DNA of 64,000 nt from Carnegiea gigantea (Eukaryota; Streptophyta; Magnoliopsida; Caryophyllales; Cactaceae). Under the pieces are notes generated by a model that saw nothing but the letters and a program-made list of their open reading frames with translations, searched no databases and had not been told where the DNA came from. Within the stretch, counting starts at the first letter, position 1. Every line of letters starts with the position of its first letter. Position numbers and translations under genes: made by a program. This document shows positions 11,188 to 23,408 of the stretch, one piece after another. The stretch is from the NCBI GenBank assembly GCA_029747015.1, contig JAKOGI010001267.1, positions 1-64,000 on the forward strand, read 5' to 3'.

Positions 11188-11194
11188 TGGTATC
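11188..11194 (+). other. Truncated EPRV-A primer site at Athila junction
   Basis: TGGTATC is the first part of the tRNA-Met primer site seen complete at 2325. Similarity to the viral copy stops here, and an Athila-like LTR begins within a few bases. Confidence 0.5.
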
Positions 11195-11199
11195 TAATA

Positions 11200-12153
11200 T
11201 GATCCTAAAAGTATGTATAGTAGTACCATAAACACACAATTGTCAACCGTGGTACATGAGGGTCAAATCCACAAGGATATGGTCCAATCTAGGCGACTAC
11301 AACTAAAAACTAACCCATATTAAGTAAACTCAAAGCAAAGAATAAGTAAAATAAAATCATTTGACTAATAGAATTTCACTTAGCCTAGACATGATTAAAA
11401 CTATAAACTAATCATCAAAAGAGATTATCACAACTACTAAAAAATGCGATAAATTATAATTAATCATGAGACAATAGAGACAGAAGAGATTACTACAACC
11501 ACTTAAAGCCAATGAAAAATTTTGAATTTCAATGGGTGTCAATCATGATTATTTAGTAACCACCACGAGCTAAAGAGAGTAGTAAAAATCGAGGCTTTGA
11601 GTAAGAGAATTTTTGGAGAGACAAAATTTAAACTAAAATTGAAACTACAAAAGTTTAATTAAAACTAAAACTAGAAATCTTGAACTGAAACTAAAACTGG
11701 AAAAATTGTGTATAACTCAAATCGAACAAATTCCTAAAATTACATTGACCTCTCTGACTACTAGAAACTAATGCTAGAATTAAGAAAGAGAGGAATTGAT
11801 TGATGAATTGCTGCACCCAAGACATAGTTTTATAGTAGTGCTAGCTTTCCTTCACTTTTCAATTTCTAGTTGGAGTAGGTTTCTTGTTCTCAAATCTTGA
11901 CCAAATTTAGAAAAGTCGTTATAATAAGAAAATTGCTTGGAATCCATTGGATTTCTAATTTTAACTTAACCAAATTGTCTAAAATCTAATCAAATAAGTC
12001 TTCCATGTCAAGCTAATGGCCTCAATATTTCATCAATCATTATTTCCTGTACAAGGACATAAAAACTAAAGAAAACCAAAAATAATCTCAATTGCGATTG
12101 AAAAAAATCAAGTGATTCAAAACACTTAAATAAACACTTTTTGTGCCCAAACA
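11200..12153 (-). mobile_element. Athila-like LTR (older element, minus strand)
   Basis: The plus-strand ends are TGATCC (11200) and CCAAACA (12153), followed by CCCCTAG, a polypurine tract on the minus strand. The first 100 bases share the organisation of the neighbouring Athila LTR at 13661 (a cytosine-poor start, then a GGGTCAAATCCACAAGGAT segment), but sequence similarity is low. What follows at 12154-13150 matches the 3' internal region of the neighbouring element. That identifies this as the 3' LTR of a related but older element. The exact left edge is uncertain by a few bases. Confidence 0.55.
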
Positions 12154-13660
12154 AATTCCCCTAGACCTAGATTTTGCTCGTTTTCAAGTAAAATAGAAGA
12201 AACAGAACATCTACATTAGACACCTAACTCATTTTTGTAGGAATCACGATTGAATTTAGCATGCGCAACAAGCCCTTTGAACCCCTAGGTTCTCCCCAGT
12301 GGACAAGTGTGGTCTTGTGAGGGTTTGCAGAAGATATATCCACAAAATCTTTGAAGAAGAGAAGAAAGAAAGAATGAAAAAATGTGAGTTTTTCAAGTAT
12401 ACATAAAGATAGGCAAGGGAAAAACCATACACACTTGATCAACAAATCACCCCTATAACCTAATATTAGATTATACACAAGCACAATGTATATATCAAGA
12501 CTCTTGGTTCATACTAATAACACCCATACTCCAACTTGCCCCCTCTCAACAATCCATCACGATAGTGAATCCATCCTAGTGCTTAGTGTGCAAGTGAACC
12601 ATCACCTTAAGAACTAGGCTTATCAGAGTCCGATTCAATCCCATATGTCTATTTTATTGATTTATTCACATGGGAAGCAAACATTTTCAGTAGCAATATT
12701 GTCTTAAAGATAGCATCCAATAGTGCATGCTTGAAAGGTACACTTGTCATTCCCAACTCTAAGGCCTTTTTTTTTTTTTTTTGCTTTTTGAATTTTTTCC
12801 CCTTTTCTTCCTTTTTTTTGGGAAAAATGAAAATGAAACCAATGCAAAGATAAGTGGAAGAATCAACTATAGAAGCCTAATGCCCTAAGATAGTGGTGAT
12901 CCACAAATAAGGACTAAACTCAAAATTATAATGGAACCGGGTTGAAGTTAGCGTAAAAAATGACTTACTTTGGACTAAGATCTATTATGCAGACAATAAT
13001 TATATACAACCCAATACTATGTCACAAAGGGTCAAGGCCAAGAAGATCGTATAACTCCCTCAAATCACACAAAAACAAAATATCTTATTGGGGTTTTTCC
13101 CCTAAAATGTTTTGTCGTGTATTATTCTTTTTTCGCAAATATGAATCATAACTTCCCTCACCCACACCAAGATCACACAATGTCCACATTGTGGGAAAAA
13201 GATGAGGCTTAAGGACATACAACATATACAAGAGAGTAGGAACAATGCTACCAAGTTGAATACTAAATGTACTCAAGCTACCTCATCATCCATAAAAAAA
13301 TCATTGGGTGGTTCGTCGAGCATCAGCCACTCCACCTCAACCTCAAGCTACTATTTTCTATCAAATTCCATCAACGCTCTTAACAACCTATCAAATACCT
13401 TGGAACACATCTCAAAGAAGCGTACCTAAGAAAAATAGAAATATAAGTATGCATCCACACAAGTCATGGCTCGTTTCAATTTGTCAAATTTATGAGCTCA
13501 ATCATTGGCAACATATGTGATAACACAAGCTAGTGAGAAACAGGACAATGATCCACAAATATCACAATTATCATAAATGCTCATTGTAGGGGACTTTACA
13601 TGTCTTGAATCATCACCTAGGCCTTTCAGTCCTGTAATCCCAGTATGCTCAAAAATCTAG
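12154..13660 (-). mobile_element. 3' internal region of the older Athila-like element
   Basis: 12225-12480 matches 15295-15540 of the neighbouring element (same wording around GGAATCACGATTG, then GCAGAAGATATA). The pyrimidine-rich 12766-12820 matches 16020-16125, and CACCCACACCAAGATCACACAATGTC (13158 on) matches 16805 on. This is the untranslated part between integrase and the 3' LTR in Athila elements. No gene remains. The younger Athila element is inserted at its right edge. Confidence 0.55.
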
Positions 13661-15217
13661 TGTTGCAAAATCTGCAAGCGTACAATTTATCGTCGTAACA
13701 AATACGAGTGTCGTCCTCATGAATGAGTTATGAATTTAGGCTGACTAAAATTATTTATGCTGAAATTCAGTGAATTAGTAACCAGTGAGACCAACCCATG
13801 AATCCAGACATGATCACACTCAATTCAAGACACTTAATTTTAATAAAACAATGGATCTTAAACCAACTCAACACTAACAACCTTAAAACCTCCAAATCCC
13901 TACAGCCTCAATCGAGAACGATGGTGGGAAGTTGTGCCAGAATAGAAGCGATGACATAACAATTATGGGATTGAAATAGCAAACCAAGTGTCCTTTTCTC
14001 ATTGATAGCATCATAACATAGTGTCAAGTTGGGTAAAACACCACCATGAACTGAATAGAGAGTCCAAATTTACCAAAGAACAACCAATAACCAAAAATTG
14101 AATCTAGGCTAGACCGAAGTTGAGCAATTAAGCAAAATAGGTAGAAGAACATGTACTTGAATTTGCAATTATTGCTTGAATTCTTTTACACCAAAACTAA
14201 AGTCTTACTTAAATTTAACAAATCAAAAACTAAATCATACACAATTCTGGGATCTTGAACCAAATCTGAGAGTCTAAAATCTTGACTTAAATTGGAAATG
14301 AGAATGGAGAATGGAAGTTAAAAACCCAAAAAAAAAAAAAACAATCTACTACTCTCTGCAACCCTCCATTCGAATTGAATTTTTTCCATTTTTTTGTACC
14401 CTGTAGTCGACCCCTCATCGTGCTTCAATGCTTCAATTAATCTTCACTTAATGCCCCTTGTAACCGATCTTATCATTGCTCGACTTCAATTCTTGCCATT
14501 AATGAGGAAATAAAATGGATTGAAGATGATCATAAATCGTTGAATTAACAAAGGGAATTAAGAAGGAGAGAAAAGAGTAGATGAATGGAGCATGAATTAT
14601 GACAGAAAATGTAACGAAGCAGCAGAGGTGAGGACCTCTGTGGCTTAAGGGTAGCGAAGGAAGAAGAGAGGAAGGGATGGGGTGAGCTTGGTCATATGCT
14701 GGGCAGGTGGGGGGTTAAGTGAAAGGGGGAGAGTAGGATGGGTCTAGAAAATGAGGCTGTTTGGTCTTCGTTGGACTGGAAAGTAAGAATGGGCCTGAAA
14801 TAGAAAAAAAGGGCTACAGAGAGTAGGACGAGGCATGGAAGTGAGAAGAGAAGGGTTGGCTGGGGCGCTTGGGCCTGTCTGGGCCGCGTCTGACATTTGG
14901 GCAGGCCCGAACTAAGGGAGGCAAGGAGGATGAATTTGAGAAGAAGAAGGGAAGAAAAGCCAGGCCATGCACGCCCTGAGCTGCAGGGTTACTAGAAGTC
15001 CAAGCGAGACAGAGAGAAAAGAAGGATATGGAGCATGCTTGATCCAACACCTTAGTAATTCAACCTTTTTTTTCCTCAAGAGATTTATTTAATCTTCAAT
15101 TTCCTTCAATTCCTACAAACTAAACAAAAACATCATTAAAAATCTAATTAACTAATTTATTTTGAGCAAATATCAGGAAATAATAGGGCATAAAATGGCA
15201 TAATTTCAGGTTGAACA
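13661..15217 (-). repeat. 3' LTR of Athila element
   Basis: It begins TGTTGCAAAA and ends GTTGAACA on the plus strand, and aligns along its length with 23409-24949. It contains A-runs near 14328-14341 and a GC-richer, purine-rich block at 14640-15030. Confidence 0.85.
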
Positions 15218-15233
15218 ATACCCCCACACCTAA
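15218..15233 (-). other. Polypurine tract of Athila element
   Basis: The plus strand reads ATACCCCCACACCTAA, so the minus strand gives a purine-rich GTGTGGGGGTAT directly before the 3' LTR, the expected place for the plus-strand primer. A similar GGTGTGGGGG motif lies further inside at 16809-16822. Confidence 0.6.
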
Positions 15234-17095
15234 ATTTTTCTCATCTTGGAGTAAAATAAAACTAAAAATTCTAGAAAAAGAAAAATAAATCCTAGCTCAC
15301 TTTTATAGGAATCACAGTTGCATTTAGCATGTGCAATAAACCCTTTAAACCCTTAGATTACTCCTATGGATGAGTAAGGTCTTGTCTCAGTTTGCAGAAG
15401 ATATACCAATAAAATCTGTAAAAAGTTTTCCTTTGCAAAACTCTTATATAGAATGCAGGGGGAAAATATATACTTTTTCCAACCAACCACATCATTCAAG
15501 TAACCTAAGAATTAGATTGCATATAAACACAATGTACACATTAAGAAACCCTTAATCCCCACTGATGATATCTATACATAGTCTTTCACCCCACTTAAGA
15601 ATTATATACAAGCCGGATTGGTAAAACCTCACTTTAGGGACATCTATAACACTCCAGTTGATGTGTTTAAGATATGATAAGGTTCACTCAATTCATCTTT
15701 CAATCAAACAAACTACCTTAGGGTTACTAAGATTCTCAATTCTCCACCAATAAGATGCTAAATGCAACACAATAATCAAGATGACTTTTCAAGGGTTGTA
15801 ATGGGGCTATGGGCAAAGGGTTAGGAGACGGACAAATGATTTGGAAAATAAGAAGCTAAAATCCAAGTAACTTAAGAGCAACCAACACTTACACTAATTA
15901 TAATGACCACACTCTCTGAAAACAAAATAAGAACACATCCCACACAAATGGACCATTGGAAATGAGTATATACAATGACAACAATCATGCCAAACTTTCT
16001 TATTCACAAATCTTTCTGAAATTTTTGAGAATTTCTTTTCCAATTTTTTTCAATTTTTTCCTTGGAAACTTTTTCCAATTTTTTTGTTTCTGCTTCTTTT
16101 TTCCTGCTTTTTTTTTCCTTTTTTTATAAGAAAATGAATGAATGAATGGCATGTACAAAAATAACATGACTCAATTTCGAAATGGTCACAATAATACACC
16201 TCATCATATAACCTAAATCAACCACTAACTATACAAAAACCCAAACTACCCACCGTATAACGAAGTGTTGCTCCACTAGTCTTGGCTTAGGAATAGGAAA
16301 TGTGTTTAGGCCAAGGTGAACAAAAATGATCAAGGCTCAAAGAGCTAACAAAGGGTAAACACATTCAAATCAGGGTGACAATTTGGCTATGTGGCTCACA
16401 AAACAAATGAATGCCTCTATCATATTGCCATAATACACATGCTAAATGTGATTTTAAAGAGAATCAAGGCAAGTTCTAGAGATGTAATAATGGAAGAGAC
16501 ACACATGAAAGAAAAATGTGAGACTAATAATGAATTAGTTTATACAGCAGAAAATCTCACGGGTTATCCACCAAAGTCAAGCTTGCTTTCAAAAAATATT
16601 AGGGGTTATGACTATATACAAACATCACACTTTGGACTAAATTTTATCAATGCATACTACTTCTATATACAACCTAACACTAAGGATACAAGAGAACACA
16701 GTCAATCAGAATAGCACATGTGTTCCCCCAAAACAAAACAAAAATCTTTTTGGATTTTCAAAAATTGTCATTGTTTTATTTTTAAAAATTTTTGAAACAA
16801 AGTTTCCCCACCCCCACACCTAAATCAAACAATGTCATCATAGAAAGTGGAAAGAAACATAAAACACAGCATGAAAACTAAAAAGAAAAACAAACACACA
16901 AAAAGAAAAACAAGACTCAAAAAGAAAAAGGACACGACTATAAAATTCAAATACACAAAGATATAAACCCAAATATGCAAGAAGAAGCATCCAAATATAC
17001 AAAAGGAGAAAGTCGGAAAAAGAGAAAGAAAGGAAAGAAGTCTCAATCAAACCAGGTCGGGTTCTAATTAGACCCGAGCTATCTCAGAAGCACAA
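15234..17095 (-). other. Athila 3' untranslated region
   Basis: About 1.9 kb between integrase and the 3' LTR with no conserved frame. It is marked by T-rich and C-rich runs (16010-16130) and an A-rich low-complexity tract (16855-17045). Athila elements often carry an env-like ORF or a long noncoding stretch here. No env-like protein is recognisable. Confidence 0.6.
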
Positions 17096-18320
17096 TCATT
17101 GATCAAAACTTAGCTCGCAGATTATCAGACACTCCACGTCCTCTTTGCTCGGCAACTCCAAAAACTGCTTCGACCTTTGGTCATTCACCTTGAATTTGGC
17201 ACTACTTTCAGGATCCTGAATTTCGACTGCACTGTAGGGAAAAATACGTGAAACAATATAGAGACCTATCCATCGGGACCTCAATTTTTCTAAAAACAAA
17301 TGGAGCTTAGAGTCATATAAGAGTACTTTCATTCCTGGGCAAACTCTTTCCTAAGAATATGTTTGTCATGAAATAACTTAGCCCTTTCTTTGTAAAATCA
17401 AGCACTCTCACAAGCCTCAACTGTTATCTCTTCAAGCCCACTCAGTTGCATTTTCCTCTCCTCACCTGCCTCAGTCAAGTCATAATTAAGCATCTTAATG
17501 GTCCACCATGCTCTATGCTCTCTCTCAACAGGGAGATGACAATGCTTACCATAAATAATCCTATAAGGTGACATACCCTAGGGAGTTTTGAAAGTCATCA
17601 TATAAGCCCAGAGAGTATTTACAAGCTTATCGGCCCAATCCTTTCTACTCCTACGCACAGTCTTCTCGAGAATCTACTTTTTTTGCCTATTAGGCAATTC
17701 AAAATGGGCATTGGTTTGGGGATAATAGGGGTAGCAAGTCTATAGACTATAGACTACCTCCTTAACAAGGCACCAAAAGACCTATTACTAAAGTGGATAC
17801 CCTTATCACTAATGATAGCTTGTGGCATGCCAAATCTTACAAATATGTTCTCTCTGAGGAACTTTACAACCACCTTAGCATCATTTGTCCTTGTAGAGAT
17901 GGCGTTGACTGATTTAGAAAATTTAGTCCATAGTAGATAAAATATACTCACTCCCAAAAGAATATGAAAATCGTCCCATGAAATCTATTCCCCAAACATC
18001 GAAAATCTCTACCACAATGATGAGATCAAGTGACATCATATCTCTCCTACTTATCCAACCCAATTGCTAGTACCTAGGGCAACTCTTACAGTACTCAAAA
18101 GCATCCCTAAACAAGGTTGCCAATAAAAACCATATTGAAGAACTTTGGCTGATGTCTTTCTCCCACTGAAACATCCCCCACATGCTTGATCATAACAAAA
18201 TGATAGGACACTTCTCACCTTATTGTTCAAAATACACCTCCTAAAAGCTTTGTTAGAACAATACTTAAACAAGTAATGGTCATCCCAAACAAAGAATTTC
18301 ACAAGGTGGAAGAACATGTC
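17096..18320 (-). pseudogene. Athila integrase remnant
   Basis: The core begins with a WGIDFMG motif on the minus strand (near 17985-18003), carrying the first catalytic Asp. It continues through a TRTNDAKVVVKFLREN stretch to IISDKGIHFSNRSF (near 17790-17830), carrying the second catalytic Asp. An FKVNDQRSKQFLEL-like C-terminal segment lies at 17150-17210. The enzyme joins element DNA to the host genome. Several in-frame stops and shifts (for example after the YILSTMD piece) break it. The wording of the core matches Athila-clade integrases. Confidence 0.75.
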
Positions 18321-18351
18321 TCAATCATTCTTAGTCCAACCCTCAGGGATC

Positions 18352-18870
18352 CTACAAGGCACCAGGTAGTTCACAATGTAAGCATACCAAGGTGTTAGAC
18401 TGCACATAATTACTCTCTAGGAAAAATTCAGAAATACTAGGCTCAAGCTTTCTACTATAGAGAATCCTAGACAAATGGTCAGCAACAAAGTTCTCAGAAC
18501 CTTTCTTATCCCTAATCTCATAATCAAATTCTTGCAAAAGCAAGATCCATGTCACAAGTCTAGGCTTAGCATCCTTCTTAGATAGAAGGTAATTAAGAGT
18601 AAAGTGATCAGTAAACAATCACATAAGACCCAATCAGTAAAGTCTAAACTTTTCGAAACCAAAGATCACAACCAAAAATTCTTTCTCGGTAACAGTATAA
18701 TTTAGTTGGGCATCATTCAAAGTATGACTAGCATAATAGATGACATGGGGCTTCTTATCAACACGTTATCCTAAAACAACCCCAACAGTATAGTCGGATG
18801 CATCATACATCAACGCAAATGTCTCCCCTAGGTGGGAGGATGAAGAACGGGAGCAGAGGTTAAGGCTTCC
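18352..18870 (-). pseudogene. Athila RNase H remnant
   Basis: An open piece contains [11 protein letters not shown], then [20 protein letters not shown] and [11 protein letters not shown], the usual RNase H C-terminal signature of Gypsy elements. The upstream half (18630-18870) is broken by stops. It lies between RT and integrase as expected. Confidence 0.75.
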
Positions 18871-18886
18871 TTAAGCTTAGTAAATA

Positions 18887-19720
18887 TCACAACACACTCC
18901 TCAAAGAAGTGAAATGGCATATCCTTAGCAAAAGGTTGGTCAAAGGCTTAGCTATCTTACTAAAGTCCTTAATAAAACAACAATAGAAGCTAGCATGTTT
19001 GCGAAAAGACCTCACTTCTTTCATATAAGTGGGAAGGGGAATATTCAAAATCAAATTAGTCTTAGCCTTGTCTACCTTAATTCCATCTTGAGAAATAATA
19101 TGGCCTAAGACTATCCCCTTTTTAACCATAAAGTGACATTTCTCCCAATTCAAAGTTAAGTTTTTCTCCCTACACCTTCGCAAAACTTTTCTCAGATTAG
19201 ACAGACAATCATCAAAAGAAGAAAAGTCATTTATGAAAATTTACATGCGTTGCTCAACTAGATCTGACAAAAAAGAAATCATGCACGTTTGAAAGGTAGC
19301 AGGGGCATTACACAGTCCAAAAGGCATTCTGCTAAAGGCATACATCCCAAATGGACACATGAAAGTAGTCTTCTCCTGATCCTCAGGAGCAATAGAGATT
19401 TGGGTATAGCCAGAATATCCATCTAAAAAGCAATAGAAAGAATGTCCAGCCAAACTCTCTAACATCTGGTCAAGGAAGGAAAGGAAAAATGGTCTTTCCT
19501 AGTGGAAGCATTCAATTTCCTATAGTCAATACAAAAATGCTACCTAGATTGGACTCAAGTAAGAACTAACTTATTCTTATCATTCCTAATTTTGGTAATA
19601 TCGGTCTTCTTAGGAACAACTTGAACTAGGCCAACCCAATCACTATCAGAAATGGGATAGATAATCCTATGGGCTAACCACTTAAGCACCTCCTTCCTAA
19701 CTACTTCTTACAAGGTCGGG
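18887..19720 (-). pseudogene. Athila reverse transcriptase remnant
   Basis: Two open pieces on the minus strand (19241-19465 and 18887-19183) cover the palm and thumb. Motifs are LDGYSGYTQISIAPEDQEKT, RMPFGLCNAPATFQ and VLGHIISQDGIKVD. The catalytic box reads F-I-N-D at 19226-19237, where Athila RTs have F-M-D-D, so the first catalytic aspartate is Asn (AAT). A TAA lies just before it (near 19241). Both changes prevent activity. Upstream (19470-19720) the finger region is decayed but in place. Confidence 0.8.
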
Positions 19721-20439
19721 TTCAAACACCTTTGATGGTTAAGATAGGGCTTAGCATTATCCTCCAAATGGATTCTATTCTGCACAATAGAGGAACTAAT
19801 ACCCTTGGTATCCCTTAAAGTCCAACCTATAGCTTCCTTGTTCTCTCTAAGTAAGGCAATCAATTTATCCTCTTAGTGCCGATCTAGGTCAGAAGCAATA
19901 ATGATAGGTAAGAATTAATCATGTCCAAGAAATAAGCACTTAAGAGAGTCAGGAAGAGGTTTCAATTGAAAAGCAGCAGGAGGGGAAATAGACTTAGAAA
20001 TAGATTCAGAAGCATTAGATGGCTTACAGTTAGCAAAAGAGCACAGGTCATCAAATTCAAACATATCATATTTAGGCTCATTATCACTAAGAAAAGACTC
20101 ATACTCAGCAGCAAACATCTCATCAAAAATCATCATCAAATATAGAATCTTCTATCCAGTTAATAGTAGGAAACTCCATATCATCAAAACTAGAATGCTA
20201 TCTTTGCAATATTAAATTTATTCAATTATAAGGTCATGTTTCAAAAAAAAGTCTCATCATGTCATTTCTACAATTAATTAGGGCATTGGCAGTAGCCAAT
20301 AAAGGATGCTCTAGAATCACAGGGACTTGACTAGCGGCATTAGCCAGCTTCTCAGTTTCAATCACAACAAAGTCCACAGAGTAAATGAATTCACTCGCTC
20401 TAATCACCAATTACACCCATAGGCAATCTTATGGTTCTA
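19721..20439 (-). pseudogene. Athila protease-RT linker
   Basis: A decayed coding-like stretch holds an open piece (19915-20139) with an acidic FDEMFAAEYESFLSDNEPKYDMFEFDDL-type segment, followed by FQLKPLPDSLKCLFLG (visible piecewise), which is standard wording just before RT in Athila polyproteins. Confidence 0.6.
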
Positions 20440-21010
20440 TCAGCTAACTGAGTGACCATCTTTGTAGGTTTTAACTCACTATCCCTAGCCTCTCATACTC
20501 AGTGAAGGGTATCAAATTGACACTGGCCCCTAAATTAAGCAAAGCTCTGTCAATAAACTGGTCCCTATAACTAGAAAAATAGTGGCACAACAGGGGTCCT
20601 TATACTTTACTAGGACCTGGTGAGAAATAATAGAACTAGCGTTAGAAGTATAAAAAGTCTTTTTCGGGAGACTAGTGGCTCCTTTGGTGGTACATAAATC
20701 CTTTAAAAACCTACCATATGGAGGCATTTGCTAAATATCATTGAGTAAAGGAGTGTTGATTTTGACTTGAGAGAAAGTCTCTCTCTTTTTATCAACATGA
20801 CCTTGGTCTTTCTTTTTCAGCCTATAAGGGAAAGGAGGTAAGGGCTTATGAGCTTTTTGCACAAAAGGAGGTAAAGAAGAATCCTTAGGGGATGAAGGAT
20901 CCACTGAATTAACAGAATCTTTCTCTTTAGGCTCCTCTGTATTAGACGGTGACTCAGAAGACAAAGCATCAGTGAAATCACTGGGGACACCATCAGTAGC
21001 ATCCCCTAAC
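20440..21010 (-). pseudogene. Athila protease remnant
   Basis: The active site lies on the minus strand around 20520-20545 and reads ALLNLGASVNLIPF, where D-L-G-A is the family norm. The catalytic Asp is Asn (codon at plus 20534-20536). Upstream open pieces (20530-20727 and 20731-20964) include a Pro/Lys-rich stretch with PPFPYRLKKKDQ, typical just before the protease. The enzyme would process Gag-Pol. The changed Asp removes activity. Confidence 0.7.
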
Positions 21011-21289
21011 TTACTGGATGAACCTGTTTCTAGAGAAGAAGAAGTGGGAGAAAAATTTTGGAAGAAACTATGAGGATACTTGCAAGGTTCAGTGGAAGTT
21101 CCTACTTAATTATCAATCTCTCGACCAGGTCTAAGAGATATAAGTACATTTACTTTACTTACATGCTCACTAGGGTTAACACTAGAAGAAGAGGAGACAT
21201 GACCCTTAGGGTTCACCTTAGGTTGACTAGGAAAGTACCTGGCTACCTAGAAGATGATGTTAATTGAAAAACCTGCTTCGTCATTATTC

Positions 21290-22590
21290 TAATCATTTTT
21301 TTCCATATCAGCATCAATCATCGTCCTCTCAATCTTATCAATGCCAATGTAACCAAAAGAAGGTTGAGCTTGAGCTATAGCAGGTGGAGGTAGAGGTGTA
21401 TTAGACACACCTGGAAAAGCTGGTCTCTGAAAAGTATTAGAGGGATGAGAGATGGGCTGGGAGTTATTTGCAAGAAACACTCCAGCCTAGTAGCTAGGGA
21501 TCACAGCATTTGGCCAACTAATCCAAGAAAAGTTAGGATAATTTCTCCACCCTGGATTTTAGTAAAGGAAAAGAGGTCATTCTTAGGTCTTTGAAAAGCC
21601 ATACTCGCATGCTCTTATCCAGTTGATAATCGGTAAGCAAAATAAGGACATGTACTCAATGAATGATCTAAGGCCTGACAATGAAAACAAGACACCATAA
21701 AAGCCTCAGAAATCTAGGGAGTCTAGGGAGACAACCCCTTCAACAAGTTCTCTAAACCACAATCTTATATGCTAAGTGACTCATATTAGAAACAGAATGC
21801 AACCCACCCCTATCAAACCTAGAACTTAGACTTCATCTCTAGCGGTTTCCCACCAGATAGTCTTTTCAGCTAACTCCTCGAGAAACTCCTAAGCAATAGT
21901 GGCGCTCTTAGAAAGAAAGTTACCCTGGCACATGGACTCTAATATGGTTCTAGTTTGTTGGTCAAGTCCTTCGTAAATAATTTGGCACAAACGTGCTTGG
22001 TCTAAACCATGATGGAGACATTAAGCTAACAAATTCTTAAACCTATCAAAACACGTCCAAAATGATTCCCTTTCTAGTTGCACAAATTGATTGCTTTCAT
22101 TTCTTAGCTTAACAGTCTTGGCATTAGGAAAGTGTTTTCTTAAAAACTATCTAATAAAAATATTCTAAGAAGTAATAGAATTAGTAACCAAGCCATACAT
22201 CCATCATTTAGCAGAATCTTTCAAAGAAAAAGAAATTAATTTTATTCGCACAACATCAATAGGTATATTAGGAAAATGCATCATGGAGCACACTTCTTCA
22301 AACTCCCTCAAAACCAAATATGCATCCTCTAAACTTGTGAATTCAGGGAGCATTTGAGTATAGTGAGGTCTCAACTCGAAGGTCACATTTGGTCCTAGGT
22401 CAGACATATTAAAATAAAATGGCAAAGTAGTTCTAGGAGGATAGAAAATATCGCGAAAATATCTCTCTTATGGCATTTCTTGCAATTCAAGTTCAGGCTT
22501 GGGTTCAAGTTCGAATTCCAGGTCATAGTCGGGCTCACTCCTAACATGTCTTTTGCTTTTAGGATCTCTAACCTAATCAGTTATGCAAAT
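21290..22590 (-). pseudogene. Athila gag remnant
   Basis: The capsid-like domain is clear near 22204-22425 (EDAYLVLREFEEVCSMMHFP, then IPIDVVRIKLISFSLKDSAK). Further broken pieces hold LRNESNQFVQLERESFW and LCQIIYEGLDQQTRT. A Pro- and Gln-rich C-terminal part lies at 21289-21480. Gag forms the particle that packages element RNA. The start is near 22560-22590, after an acidic N-terminal stretch. Stops occur throughout. Confidence 0.75.
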
Positions 22591-23380
22591 CCCACTCCCC
22601 CACATAAGTATTTTTGGTCTTTTTCTTTTTCTCTTATTTTGTGAATTTGGATTTTTTTTTCTTCGTTTATTTTTGCACACCAAAAAAAAATAAAATAGAA
22701 TGTATGCTAATCCTAGGAATAAAACAAAAACAGATAACACAAGTTAAGCAAAAAGAAAGGCGAAAATAAACTAAACCTAAACAAGCGAAATCTAAAATAA
22801 GATTAAAACATAAAATCAAACCCCAAAATCAGAACACGTTGCAGAAAAAAATTCAACACAATCACAAGGAATATGAATGTAGTTTTTTTTCAAATTTTTT
22901 CCTGTCCTAGAGCAGTGCAGAAAATTCGTAATAGAAAATTATTTCTAAAAATCATAGAAAATTCTAGAATATCCTAACAATTCCACAACATTTCACCTAG
23001 ACTCTAAAAATCGTGAAGAATCCACTAAAAATATTATATGAGAAAAATTCACACCAGAAGGGCTTCGAACATTTCAAACAGAATCCGTAAAATTGATAAA
23101 TCTGCACTATTGTGTTTTCTTTTCTCTATTCTACCCTATTCTGGAACCACAAAACTGTGAGATCTTATTTCTGTTTTTCTGTACCAAATAATAACTAACA
23201 ACCAAAATAAAATTGACCAAAGTAAAAATCACAATACAAACTCTTAATCAAAGATCAAAAAGAAAGAAATCTAAACTAAACTAAAACAACTAAAACTAAA
23301 TAAAAAAACACTAAAAATTGAAAATAAAAAGTATGAAAAGAAATGAAAACGACTCAATGCAACCTAATTTCACACATTCA
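22591..23380 (-). other. Athila 5' leader
   Basis: An AT-rich untranslated stretch between the primer site and gag, with long A/T tracts and no conserved frame on either strand. Confidence 0.6.
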
Positions 23381-23400
23381 TTCCCCAGCAACGGTGTCGA
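23381..23400 (-). other. Athila primer-binding site (tRNA-Asp-like)
   Basis: On the minus strand the sequence reads TCGACACCGTTGCTGGGGAA, a close variant of the TGGCGCCGTTGCCGGGGA primer site used by Athila elements. It starts 8 bp inside the 5' LTR edge. Confidence 0.7.
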
Positions 23401-23408
23401 AAACCCCA

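Larger units (their letters stand above)
5359..11194 (+). mobile_element. EPRV-A main body (Caulimoviridae, florendovirus/petuvirus-like)
   Basis: A degraded pararetrovirus genome lies in one orientation: 30K movement protein, acidic and zinc-knuckle coat region, aspartic protease, RT, RNase H, a small downstream ORF, a 35S-like promoter and a tRNA-Met primer site. No integrase is present, which separates it from LTR retrotransposons. Leaving out the solo LTR, primer site to primer site is about 6.1 kb, shorter than known relatives, so internal deletions are likely. All domains appear to derive from one polyprotein, now cut by many stops and shifts. Genus assignment is an inference from domain order. 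Confidence 0.8.

Noticed and set aside
16825..17050. Two overlapping Phe/Leu/Ser-rich minus-strand frames that look like membrane proteins
   Set aside because: They come from an A/G-rich low-complexity tract in the Athila 3' untranslated region.
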